NCBI GenBank assembly: GCA_902556355.1
Contig: CACDVW010000007.1
Coordinates: 1-45,890, forward strand
Reading direction: 5' to 3'
Source: an uncultured SAR86 cluster bacterium
GTDB taxonomy: Bacteria > Pseudomonadota > Gammaproteobacteria > Magnimaribacterales > D2472
DNA: 45,890 nucleotides
Every line of letters begins with the position of its first letter. Positions within the stretch are counted from its first letter, which is position 1. Positions 20,329 to 29,229 of the stretch are shown one piece after another. The notes under the pieces were generated by a model. It made no database searches, was not told where the DNA came from, and saw nothing but the letters and a program-made list of their open reading frames with translations. The position numbers were made by a program, and so were the translations under genes.

Positions 20329-21632
20329 CAGAATCATTTGCCGCTTTACTTGATGAAAGTTTAAGCACTTTAGATATGCAACCAGGATCAATAGTATCTG
20401 GAGTTGTATTGGATGTAGATAACGACTGGGTAACAGTCCATGTAGGTTTAAAATCAGAAGGGGTGGTACCTCTTGATGAATTCAGAAATAACGAGGGAGA
20501 AGTTAACATATCTGTTGGTGACGAGGTTGAAGTAGCCTTAGAAGCTGTTGAAGACGGATATGGAGAAACAAGAATTTCTCGTGAAAAAGCAAGAAAAATT
20601 ACAACTTGGAAAATGCTTGAAGAAGCATTAGAAACTGGAGAGTTTGTTACAGGTAAAATTCATAACAGGGTTAAAGGTGGGTTTGCTGTAGAGGTAGAGG
20701 TTGTTAAAGCATTTTTACCCGGATCTCTTGTTGATGTCAGACCTGTAAAAGAAGCTCCTGATATAGAAAATACAGTTCAAGAATTTAAAGTAATCAAACT
20801 TGATTACAAAAGAAATAATGTAGTTCTATCTAGAAAAGCTGTCCTAGAGAAAAATAACTCTGCTGTAAAAGTTGAGTTATTAAAGAACCTTGAAGAGGGT
20901 CAAATAGTTAAAGGTGTTGTTAAAAATATTACTGATTATGGAGCTTTTGTAGACCTAGGCGGTTTAGATGGCTTGCTTCATATCACTGATATTTCTTGGT
21001 CAAGAGTAACGAATCCTGCAGAATTCCTTAATCTTGGTGATGAAATAGATGTAAAAATTCTTAGTTTTGATAAAGAAAAACTAAGAGTATCTTTAGGGTT
21101 AAAACAGATTCAGAATGACCCATGGGAAAATGTTGAAAGCAGTTATGCGGTTGGTGGCGTGTACGAGGCATCAGTTTCTAACATTACTGATTATGGATGT
21201 TTCGCACAATTAGAAGAGGGCATTGAAGGTTTAATACATTTATCTGAACTCGATTGGACAAGCAAAAATATCCATCCTTCAAAAGTTGTTGAAATGGATC
21301 AAAAAATTAAAGTTATGATTCTTGAAATAGATCATGATAAAAGAAGAATTTCACTTGGTCTAAAACAAACCAAAGCAAACCCTTGGACTGAATTTGCTAA
21401 TAAATACTCCATCGGCGATAAGGTTGATGGTCAAATAAAATCTATTACTGATTTTGGTATATTTGTTGGTCTTGAGGGCGATATTGATGGATTAATACAC
21501 TTGTCTGATATTTCTGAAGACGAAGATCCAAAAGAAGCACTGGAGCAATATAAGAAGGGCGATAAACTAGATTGTATAGTTTTTGCCGTTGATGCAGAGA
21601 GAGAAAGAATATCTTTGAAGCTGAGTGAGTAA
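20325..21632 (+). CDS. rpsA: 30S ribosomal protein S1 (five-S1-domain form)
   Basis: 435 aa; five S1 modules recognised (e.g. [90 protein letters not shown]); cmk-rpsA-ihfB synteny. Confidence 0.95.
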   Translation: MTESFAALLDESLSTLDMQPGSIVSGVVLDVDNDWVTVHVGLKSEGVVPLDEFRNNEGEVNISVGDEVEVALEAVEDGYGETRISREKARKITTWKMLEEALETGEFVTGKIHNRVKGGFAVEVEVVKAFLPGSLVDVRPVKEAPDIENTVQEFKVIKLDYKRNNVVLSRKAVLEKNNSAVKVELLKNLEEGQIVKGVVKNITDYGAFVDLGGLDGLLHITDISWSRVTNPAEFLNLGDEIDVKILSFDKEKLRVSLGLKQIQNDPWENVESSYAVGGVYEASVSNITDYGCFAQLEEGIEGLIHLSELDWTSKNIHPSKVVEMDQKIKVMILEIDHDKRRISLGLKQTKANPWTEFANKYSIGDKVDGQIKSITDFGIFVGLEGDIDGLIHLSDISEDEDPKEALEQYKKGDKLDCIVFAVDAERERISLKLSE

Positions 21633-21918
21633 TAAGAAACAACAAACTTTCACTCGTTCAGATATTGAATTAGCTTTAAGCCAAGAGTTTCCAAATTTTA
21701 ATAAATCACAAATCTCATTAGCAATTGATTCTATTTTAGAGTCAATTGTTGATACTGTTGCATTAGATGAAAAGGTTGAAATAAGAGGATTTGGTACTTT
21801 TTCAAAGAAGTATATAAGACCTAGAAAGTTTATTAATCCTAAAACTAAGGAAATATCATATTTAGGCGAGACTGCAACAATGCACTTCAAGCCATCAAAA
21901 TCATTGATAGAAAAGTAA
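21625..21918 (+). CDS. ihfB: Integration host factor subunit beta (GTG start, overlaps rpsA stop)
   Basis: [15 protein letters not shown]...[36 protein letters not shown]...[11 protein letters not shown]. Confidence 0.9.
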   Translation: MSNKKQQTFTRSDIELALSQEFPNFNKSQISLAIDSILESIVDTVALDEKVEIRGFGTFSKKYIRPRKFINPKTKEISYLGETATMHFKPSKSLIEK

Positions 21919-21941
21919 CTTAAGTTTAACATTTAGAAACT

Positions 21942-22613
21942 ATGTCAAAACCAATCATCGTAGCGGTCGATGAGACTCAACTAAGCTCTTTCAAGCACAT
22001 TGTTGATTCTCTTGATAGTAACTTATGCATGATAAAGGTAGGAAGTGTAAGTTTTAATGCTATAGGGCATGAGGCTCTAACATATGTTGCCTCTAGAGGA
22101 TTTGAAATTTTTTTAGATCTCAAATTACATGACATACCAAATACTGTAAAAAAATCTATTGAGGGATTAATTTCATTACCGATAGGCATGATGACCATTC
22201 ATACTTCCGGTGGTCTAGATATGATGAAAGCTGCTAAGAAAGCTGTCGAAGACACTGATATTAAAATATTTGGTGTTACAGCTTTAACAAGCTTATCAGA
22301 TGAAGATACTAGCACTATTTTCAAAAGAACTGCTTCTAATCAGGTCAATGCAATGCTAGATTTAGCTCAAGAAGCACAAATTGACGGGGTTGTATGCTCA
22401 CCTCATGAACTTGATTTAGTTGTTGAGCGAAAATCATTGCTATCTATAACTCCAGGAATAAGACTTTCTAAATCTGCAGATGATCAAAGTAGGGTGATGA
22501 CCCCAAAAGATGCTATATCAAAAGGAGCAAACTATATTGTGATAGGAAGACCTATCACTAATGCACCAAACATTAGTAAAGCACTTCAAGAAATCCATAA
22601 TTCAATATGGTAG
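21942..22613 (+). CDS. pyrF: Orotidine 5'-phosphate decarboxylase
   Basis: FEIFLDLKLHDIPNTVKKSIEG; MMTIHTSGGLDMM; GVVCSPHE; ITPGIRL...RVMTPKDAISKGANYIVIGRPIT. Confidence 0.95.
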   Translation: MSKPIIVAVDETQLSSFKHIVDSLDSNLCMIKVGSVSFNAIGHEALTYVASRGFEIFLDLKLHDIPNTVKKSIEGLISLPIGMMTIHTSGGLDMMKAAKKAVEDTDIKIFGVTALTSLSDEDTSTIFKRTASNQVNAMLDLAQEAQIDGVVCSPHELDLVVERKSLLSITPGIRLSKSADDQSRVMTPKDAISKGANYIVIGRPITNAPNISKALQEIHNSIW

Positions 22614-24025
22614 ACATAAACATATTAAATAAAATTATGGATGAGACTTCTCAATGTAAAGATGAAGTTTTTAAGCATATATACACAAACAATAATCTAG
22701 AATACAAATCTTCATTAAGGGGATTTAATAGTAAGCTTTTTTCTCTGTTTAAATCTCATTATGACGATCTAAAGGTTTCTCAATCAATTCAATCTTTATT
22801 TAAGGGTGATATTGTTAACGAAACTGAAAATCAGTCAGCATTGCATCATGTTTACAGAGATATATATGCTTCCTCCTCAAATAATTTCGCTTCTGCAGAG
22901 TTAATAGAATCTTGTACTTTAAATATTGAAAAGTGTATAAGACTTCAACAGGACCTAATTAAAAAAGGTATTAAAAACATTGTTACTATAGGTATTGGTG
23001 GTTCTTTTGAGGGACCTAAATTATTAATTGAAACGCTAACTAGTGAGAATCATAGAAACTTTAATCATATTTTCTTAACTGGACCAGATACAGTTGAATT
23101 TGATGAAACTGTAAAACCATTAAATCAAGAGGATACTTTTTTTATTGTTTCTTCTAAGTCATTCAGCACTGATGAAACTCTGCAAAGTATGGCTTTATCA
23201 AAAGTATGGCTGGAAGCCAAATGTAAATTTGAAGATCACTTTATAGCCATAACCTCTCAGCCGGATAAAGCTCAAAATTTTGGCTTCAAAGAAAACATAA
23301 TTGAATTTCCAAATGAGATTGGCGGAAGATATTCAATGTGGTCTCCAATATCACTTCCAGCAATATTAGAACTTGGAGAAAATTTTAAAGATTTCTTGGT
23401 TGGAGGACATGAAGCAGACGATCTTCTGCTCAATGATCATGATTATAACGATTTTATAAATTTATTATCTTTTAGTGATATTTGGTATAACAATTATGAT
23501 AATAAGCACACTAGAGTTCTCCTCTTATATAGCTGGAAAATGAGATTTTTTTCTGATTATGCTCAGCAACTTGAAATGGAGTCTATTGGAAAGCAAGCAA
23601 ATCCTAATTCAATATTTAAAAATACTGGTCAGGTTATTTTTGGAGGTTTTGGTTCTACGGCCCAGCATAGTTATTTTCAATTACTACACCAAGGTACAGC
23701 TTCTGCATGTGCAGATATTTTTACAATTGAATCAAACAAGGGCACAAATAAATTGTTATATGCTCAATCACAGGCACAAGCAGGTCTTTTATCAAATGGA
23801 CCTCATGAAGAACTAGAATTATTTGAGCAAGTAAATGGAAATATTCCTGTAAACCTATTCAAACTAAAAGAATTAAATCCAAAAACTCTTGGGTTTTTAA
23901 TTGCAACTTGGGAGCATAGAACTTATGTGAGTGCAAAAATGCTCCAAATCAATCCTTTTGATCAATACGGTGTAAGTGCTGGAAAAATTTTTGCTAAAAA
24001 ATATTTAGATGAATATGGCGGTTGA
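22607..24025 (+). CDS. pgi: Glucose-6-phosphate isomerase (short, divergent)
   Basis: TIGIGGSFEGPKLLIETL; FIVSSKSFSTDETLQSM; IGGRYSMWSPISLPAI; GGFGSTAQHSYFQLLHQGT. Confidence 0.88.
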   Translation: MVDINILNKIMDETSQCKDEVFKHIYTNNNLEYKSSLRGFNSKLFSLFKSHYDDLKVSQSIQSLFKGDIVNETENQSALHHVYRDIYASSSNNFASAELIESCTLNIEKCIRLQQDLIKKGIKNIVTIGIGGSFEGPKLLIETLTSENHRNFNHIFLTGPDTVEFDETVKPLNQEDTFFIVSSKSFSTDETLQSMALSKVWLEAKCKFEDHFIAITSQPDKAQNFGFKENIIEFPNEIGGRYSMWSPISLPAILELGENFKDFLVGGHEADDLLLNDHDYNDFINLLSFSDIWYNNYDNKHTRVLLLYSWKMRFFSDYAQQLEMESIGKQANPNSIFKNTGQVIFGGFGSTAQHSYFQLLHQGTASACADIFTIESNKGTNKLLYAQSQAQAGLLSNGPHEELELFEQVNGNIPVNLFKLKELNPKTLGFLIATWEHRTYVSAKMLQINPFDQYGVSAGKIFAKKYLDEYGG

Positions 24026-25796
24026 TCTTAAAAAGGTTCCATCAACACCAGGCGTATATAAATTTTTTAGTAAAACTGAAATTATTTATATTGGGAAAGC
24101 TAAAAATTTAAAAAAAAGAGTCTCAAGTTATTTTGGTAACTCATATAAAGACAGAAAAACCTCACAAATAAGATTTTTAACAGATAGGATTGAAACCTTT
24201 ACGACTAAAAATGAAGTTGAGGCGCTGCTCCTAGAACAAACATTAATCAAGGAAAATAAACCTAAGTTTAATATCCTTTTAAGAGATGATAAAACGTACC
24301 CATATATATATTTTTCTCTAGATCATAACTACCCGGGCATTTATTTAAAAAGAACAAAGAAAGCAGTTAATTCAAATTATTATGGGCCCTTTGTTAGTTC
24401 AGGGGCTGTAAAAAAATCTATTAAGGAAATTCAAAAAGTTTTTAAACTCAGAAACTGCAACGACTCTACTTTTTCAAATAGGTCTAGACCATGTATAGAA
24501 TTTCAAATGAAGAGATGTTCTGCACCATGCGTAAAAAATATAAAAAATATTGATTATTTTGAAGACGTAGAATCAGCAAAATCATATTTATCTTCGTCTG
24601 ATTCACAGACTATTAGGCGCTTAAAGAATGATATCCAAAAGGCATCCAATGATTTGGATTTTGAAAAAGCTGCCGATATTAGAGATAAATTAAAAAGAAT
24701 TGAGCTTATTCATGAAGAACAATCTGTAGTTACTATTGCGAGAGATATAGACATATTTTCTATGCATTCAGAAAATAACTATATAGGTATTTCAATAATA
24801 GTAGTTAGAAAAGGAAAAATAAGAGGGACTAAAACCCATTTAGTAAAAAAAGTTTTTTTTGAATCGATCGATATTGTTTATCAAATGGCAATTATAAATT
24901 TTTATGATTCACAATTGGATATTCCTAAAAAAGTTTTATGTACTGATACACTCGAAAGTAAAGAATTAATTTGCAAGGTGCTAAAAAAGAAATTCAATGT
25001 AAATATAAAAATTACTCATAGCCCAAGCAAATCTATTCGCCCCATTTATAACCTATGCAAGCTTAATGCAAAACAAATAATTGAAAATCATTTAAGCAAG
25101 TCCGATAAGTATAACTTTGCATTTGACGACCTAAATAATCATATAGGACAAAAAAAGGACATAAAAAAAATTGAAGCATATGATGTAAGCCATATCTCAG
25201 GAAATCATGCTGTAGCATCATGTGTTGTTTATACAAATGATGGACCTAGCAAGAAAGAGTATAGATCATTCAATATATCAAAAGAATTATCAGGAAATGA
25301 TGTTAGGTCTTTAGAGCATGTGATCCAAAGAAGAATAAAATATTATGAAAATAAAGAAATAAAACCTGATTTAATTCTTATTGATGGAGGTAAAAATCAA
25401 CTTAATTTTTCCCATGCCGCAATTCAAAATTCAGGACATAAAGATATTAAAGTTATATCAATCGTGAAAGGGCTAAATAGAATAAGAGCAACAGAAACAG
25501 TCCTATCAAAAGAAGGGATAATTGAATTCAATAAGGACTCAAAAGGTTATTTATTATTGCAAGAAATAAGAGATGAGTCTCATAGATTTGCTGTTAATGC
25601 TCAAAGAAAAAAGAAGAATGCAAAAAATAGAAAATCACAGCTAGATAATATTGAGGGAATTGGTGAAATTTTAAAGAAGAGATTGCTTATTAATTTTAAA
25701 AGTTTAAAAAATATTAAATCTGCAAATGTAGAAGATTTGATGACTGTAAAAGGTATTAATGCCAAAATAGCACAATTAATTAAAGAAAAACTCTAA
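24009..25796 (+). CDS. uvrC: Excinuclease ABC subunit C
   Basis: GIY-YIG start (STPGVYKFFSKTEIIYIGKAKNLKKRVSSYF); CSAPCVKNI; IEAYDVSHISGNHAVASCVVYTNDGPSKKEYRSFNI; LILIDGGKNQL; HhH C-terminus. Confidence 0.96.
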   Translation: MNMAVDLKKVPSTPGVYKFFSKTEIIYIGKAKNLKKRVSSYFGNSYKDRKTSQIRFLTDRIETFTTKNEVEALLLEQTLIKENKPKFNILLRDDKTYPYIYFSLDHNYPGIYLKRTKKAVNSNYYGPFVSSGAVKKSIKEIQKVFKLRNCNDSTFSNRSRPCIEFQMKRCSAPCVKNIKNIDYFEDVESAKSYLSSSDSQTIRRLKNDIQKASNDLDFEKAADIRDKLKRIELIHEEQSVVTIARDIDIFSMHSENNYIGISIIVVRKGKIRGTKTHLVKKVFFESIDIVYQMAIINFYDSQLDIPKKVLCTDTLESKELICKVLKKKFNVNIKITHSPSKSIRPIYNLCKLNAKQIIENHLSKSDKYNFAFDDLNNHIGQKKDIKKIEAYDVSHISGNHAVASCVVYTNDGPSKKEYRSFNISKELSGNDVRSLEHVIQRRIKYYENKEIKPDLILIDGGKNQLNFSHAAIQNSGHKDIKVISIVKGLNRIRATETVLSKEGIIEFNKDSKGYLLLQEIRDESHRFAVNAQRKKKNAKNRKSQLDNIEGIGEILKKRLLINFKSLKNIKSANVEDLMTVKGINAKIAQLIKEKL

Positions 25797-25799
25797 TAC

Positions 25800-26345
25800 G
25801 TGTCAACATTTATAAACATATTAACTTTATTAAGAATTTTCCTTGCGGCTGTAATATTTTTGCTACTCATTTCACCAGATGGTTATTTATTAGCATTAAT
25901 ATTATTTTTTATAGCTGGCATCACTGATTATTTTGATGGATATCTTGCACGAAAATATAATGCAGTATCTCAAATTGGTGAAGTATTAGACCCTATAGCA
26001 GATAAGATATTAGTATTATTTTTATTTGTTGGTCTTGCCATAAATCTTTCAAGTTATTTGATTGGTTTTATTGCATCAATAATTATTACAAGAGAAATTT
26101 GGGTTGGGGCTCTGAGAGATTTAAACGCAAGGAATCGTAAATCCGATGCAACACAGGTAACTTTTCTTGCAAAAATAAAAACTTCTATTCAGTTATTAAC
26201 TATTTCAATATATCTTTTTGCACTTGCTATGGATCAAATGTTATTAGTTGTAATAGGGGACATATTTCTTGTTATGTCTGCAATTATTACACTTTACACT
26301 GGGTATATTTATACTATTAAGACTTTTCAGGCTTTTAAGACTTAG
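25800..26345 (+). CDS. pgsA: CDP-diacylglycerol-glycerol-3-phosphate 3-phosphatidyltransferase (GTG start)
   Basis: NILTLLRIFLAAVIFLL; AGITDYFDGYLARKYNAVSQIGEVLDPIADKILVL (CDP-alcohol phosphatidyltransferase motif); follows uvrC. Confidence 0.93.
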   Translation: MSTFINILTLLRIFLAAVIFLLLISPDGYLLALILFFIAGITDYFDGYLARKYNAVSQIGEVLDPIADKILVLFLFVGLAINLSSYLIGFIASIIITREIWVGALRDLNARNRKSDATQVTFLAKIKTSIQLLTISIYLFALAMDQMLLVVIGDIFLVMSAIITLYTGYIYTIKTFQAFKT

Positions 26346-27355
26346 TTTTTTTGTAAAACCATATTTACGCCAGAACACATTTTCTTTCTATCAATGACCT
26401 CTTGAAGGTCATCTATATGATCACCCAAATAATTTTGAATCATCGATGATTTTTCTTGTGAACTGCTATTTACTTTAATATGCAAATGTCTAAAAAGATC
26501 TACAAAGTCTGTTCCAAACCACCACTCTCCTGCACGTTTTAAATTAAATTTATCACATAGAAACTCTATAGATTCATTTGTATAAAGATGAGTATGTCCT
26601 GCATTAAGTTGTCTCGGAAATACATCATCATGCATGCTTTCTTGAATTGCTGCAAAGCTAAATAAAGGAACTTGTAAGTATAAATATTCTGCATTTGATT
26701 CACTAAATGCACTGAGTGCACCTATTGGATCCATTAGATGCTCTAAAACTCCTATTAAAGTTAAAACCTCTGTTTCAGTCTTCTTTATAAGTTCATTTAT
26801 TTTATCTAAATTCCTGTATTCAATTTTATTATTAATAAGCATTTTTGAGCCTAAATCAATTAGCATTTTATTTACATCGAACCCAACCCCATTTATATTT
26901 AGGTCTTCACATGCTTTGATAAAATGACCTCCACCACAGCCAATATCTGTCACGCTAAAATCTTTTACATTATTTTTGTTTAGAATTTCAAGCAAAAATT
27001 TAGCTTTTGGTATGTATATGTCATTTACTCTAGAGGAATAATTATTAAGGTAGTTTTTAGAATAATCATCGCCATCAGAATCAGCATACAAGAATTCAGC
27101 AAATTCTCTAGTATCTTCATGCCTTCCATTAAAATGATTACATTTTTTACAAAGAGAATATGGCACTTCATGAATAAATATATCTATTTCATCAAGAGGC
27201 TCATCACAAGTTTTACAATTATTTCTTGGAGGTTGTTTTTTATAAAAATCATTAACAGCTTTTACATGGTTGAGGTGTTTTTCATTTTCTTCAAAAAACG
27301 AGGTCTTATTTCGAATTACTGCGATAGAGGGTTTCGAGAATTTTGTGACTGTCAT
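26342..27355 (-). CDS. SAM-dependent methyltransferase with N-terminal zinc-binding (CxxC...CxxC) segment, sugar C-methyltransferase-like
   Basis: NCKTCDEPLDEIDIFIHEVPYSLCKKCNHF then VTDIGCGGGHFIKACEDLNINGVGFDVNK, LIGVLEHLMDP. Confidence 0.7.
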   Translation of the reverse strand: MTVTKFSKPSIAVIRNKTSFFEENEKHLNHVKAVNDFYKKQPPRNNCKTCDEPLDEIDIFIHEVPYSLCKKCNHFNGRHEDTREFAEFLYADSDGDDYSKNYLNNYSSRVNDIYIPKAKFLLEILNKNNVKDFSVTDIGCGGGHFIKACEDLNINGVGFDVNKMLIDLGSKMLINNKIEYRNLDKINELIKKTETEVLTLIGVLEHLMDPIGALSAFSESNAEYLYLQVPLFSFAAIQESMHDDVFPRQLNAGHTHLYTNESIEFLCDKFNLKRAGEWWFGTDFVDLFRHLHIKVNSSSQEKSSMIQNYLGDHIDDLQEVIDRKKMCSGVNMVLQKN

Positions 27356-27427
27356 TATTTATTTTTATTTTTTAACTAATTATAAAAGAATATACAAACT
27401 AAAAGTATACCTAAACTTTCTATGTTT

Positions 27428-27441
27428 ATATGTATACATAT
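27428..27441. repeat. 14-bp perfect palindrome ATATGTATACATAT upstream of tRNA-Cys
   Basis: Direct reading: ATATGTA|TACATAT is its own reverse complement. Possible operator, but AT-rich context makes chance plausible. Confidence 0.3.
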
Positions 27442-27475
27442 TGATTTAAATATACAATAATTCAAACAATTTATT

Positions 27476-27549
27476 GGCTGGATGGCAGAGTGGTCATGCA
27501 GCGGCCTGCAAAGCCGTTTACGCCGGTTCGATTCCGGCTTCAGCCTCCA
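27476..27549 (+). tRNA. tRNA-Cys (GCA), CCA encoded
   Basis: GGCTGGATGGCAGAGTGGTCATGCAGCGGCCTGCAAAGCCGTTTACGCCGGTTCGATTCCGGCTTCAGCCTCCA; acceptor GGCTGGA/TTCAGCC, anticodon stem GCGGC-CTGCAAA-GCCGT, T-loop GGTTCGATTCC. Confidence 0.96.
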
Positions 27550-27563
27550 TTGAGTAATGTTTT

Positions 27564-28280
27564 ATGTACAAAGATAAAAAAATTCTAGCAATAACTTTAG
27601 CCCGTGGAGGCTCTAAGTCTGTTCCTAAGAAAAATATTAGAGAGATTGCTGGGAAGCCTTTAATTGCATATACAATTGAGCAAGCGCTTCAATCAAAATT
27701 TATAGATGATTATATTGTTTCTACTGACTGTGAAGAAATTGCTTCAGTCTCAAATAAATTTGGAGCTAAAACTCCTTTTTTGAGACCTAAAGAATTTTCT
27801 ACTGACGAAGCTTCATCTCTTTCAGCTATTATTCATGCAATAGAATTTATTGAGAATGAAAAAAAAATAAAATATGATTTTTTCTTAGAACTAATGTGCA
27901 CAAATCCTTTAAAAAATAAACATGATATTGATAATGTTATTAAGAAAGCAGTTTCCAATAATGCTGAAAGCGTTATAGCAGTTCACAAGTTAGATGATCA
28001 TCATCCCGCAAGAATTAAGAAAATAGTTGATGACAAGATTGTAGATTTTTGTGTTGAAGAGCCAAACGAAGCAAGGCGCCAAGATTTAAGGCCGCTAGCT
28101 TATATAAGAAGTGGCTCAATATATTGCATGCGTAGAGACTTTATTATCAATAAAAATAAAAGATATGGTGGGGATGATAGCAGGCCTTATGTATTGCCTC
28201 CTGAAAGAGCAATTAATATTGATACCATGAATGATTTTTTTCTTGCTGAAACTATATTAGCAGACAGCCAAGATGCATAA
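27564..28280 (+). CDS. Acylneuraminate cytidylyltransferase-like (NeuA family)
   Basis: ILAITLARGGSKSVPKKNIREIAGKPLIAYTIEQAL...STDCEEIASVSNKFGAKTPFLRPKEFSTDEASS...RPYVLPPERAINIDTMNDFFLAE. Confidence 0.88.
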   Translation: MYKDKKILAITLARGGSKSVPKKNIREIAGKPLIAYTIEQALQSKFIDDYIVSTDCEEIASVSNKFGAKTPFLRPKEFSTDEASSLSAIIHAIEFIENEKKIKYDFFLELMCTNPLKNKHDIDNVIKKAVSNNAESVIAVHKLDDHHPARIKKIVDDKIVDFCVEEPNEARRQDLRPLAYIRSGSIYCMRRDFIINKNKRYGGDDSRPYVLPPERAINIDTMNDFFLAETILADSQDA

Positions 28281-29229
28281 ATATAAGATTTTATGTATTA
28301 CTCCGATTAAACATATTCCTAATATAGAGGATGCTTTAAGAAAATTAGGTGATTTAACAATTATAGATGACCCTTTGCCTGAAGATCTTAAGCTCATTGA
28401 TAATGATTTTGATATAATTTTTACAAACCCTAACAAGTCTAAGATATATATCGGACCAGAGCTTTTTGAATCATGGAAGTCTCTTAAGTTTGTCTGTACT
28501 GCTTCAACAGGAACAGTTCACATCGACAAAGACTTTATTGAAAAAAGGGGTATTCAGCTAATATCACTCACAAAAGAATACGAGGTGCTTAAAACAATTT
28601 CTTCTACAGCAGAGCTTGCCTTTACGTTAATGATGTCCTCCTTAAGAAATTTAATACCAGCATATCATTCAGTCAAAAAAGAAGAATGGAACTATGAACC
28701 ATTTATAGGTAGACAACTCAATAAATTAAAAATTTGTGTTTTCGGCTATGGAAGACTTGGAACAATGTTTGCTAAATTTTGTCATGCATTTGGGGCTGAT
28801 GTATATGTTTATGATCCATATAAAGAAATACCAAGCGATTATAATGAATTGGTTGATTTATCAAATGATTTAAAGAAGATAGATGTTATATCAATTCATA
28901 TGCATGTTGATCACTCAACAGAAAACTTTTTTGACAAAAACATATTTGATAATTTAAAGCATGATGTATTAATTATTAATACTGCTCGCGGTGAACTAAT
29001 TAACGAAGATCATTTAATTGATTTTTTAGAAAGAAATAGTAAATCTACAATTGCATCGGATGTCTTATCTGGTGAAATATTTGGGTTTAAAAATAGCAAA
29101 CTATACGAATATTCTAAATCATCTTCTCAAGTTTTATTAAGTCCACATATTGGTGGCATGACAATAGATGCTCAAGAAATTGCATATTCTCATGCTGTTA
29201 AACTTTTAAGTATTTATTTAGATAAATAA
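28273..29229 (+). CDS. D-isomer-specific 2-hydroxyacid dehydrogenase family protein
   Basis: ICVFGYGRLGTMFAKFCHAFGADVYVYDPY; LIINTARGELINEDHLIDFLE; LLSPHIGGMT. Confidence 0.85.
   Translation: MHKYKILCITPIKHIPNIEDALRKLGDLTIIDDPLPEDLKLIDNDFDIIFTNPNKSKIYIGPELFESWKSLKFVCTASTGTVHIDKDFIEKRGIQLISLTKEYEVLKTISSTAELAFTLMMSSLRNLIPAYHSVKKEEWNYEPFIGRQLNKLKICVFGYGRLGTMFAKFCHAFGADVYVYDPYKEIPSDYNELVDLSNDLKKIDVISIHMHVDHSTENFFDKNIFDNLKHDVLIINTARGELINEDHLIDFLERNSKSTIASDVLSGEIFGFKNSKLYEYSKSSSQVLLSPHIGGMTIDAQEIAYSHAVKLLSIYLDK

Noticed and set aside
21567-21932. 121-aa antisense ORF opposite ihfB
   Set aside because: Covers the rpsA/ihfB junction on the opposite strand; ihfB is clearly coding on +, so treated as spurious.
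23559-23816. 85-aa + strand ORF inside pgi
   Set aside because: Out-of-frame ORF within pgi, no motif.
27356-27475. Possible tRNA-Gly in the pgsA/tRNA-Cys gap, as in E. coli
   Set aside because: No cloverleaf or GTTCGA-type T-loop seen in the interval; only AT-rich sequence and a palindrome.
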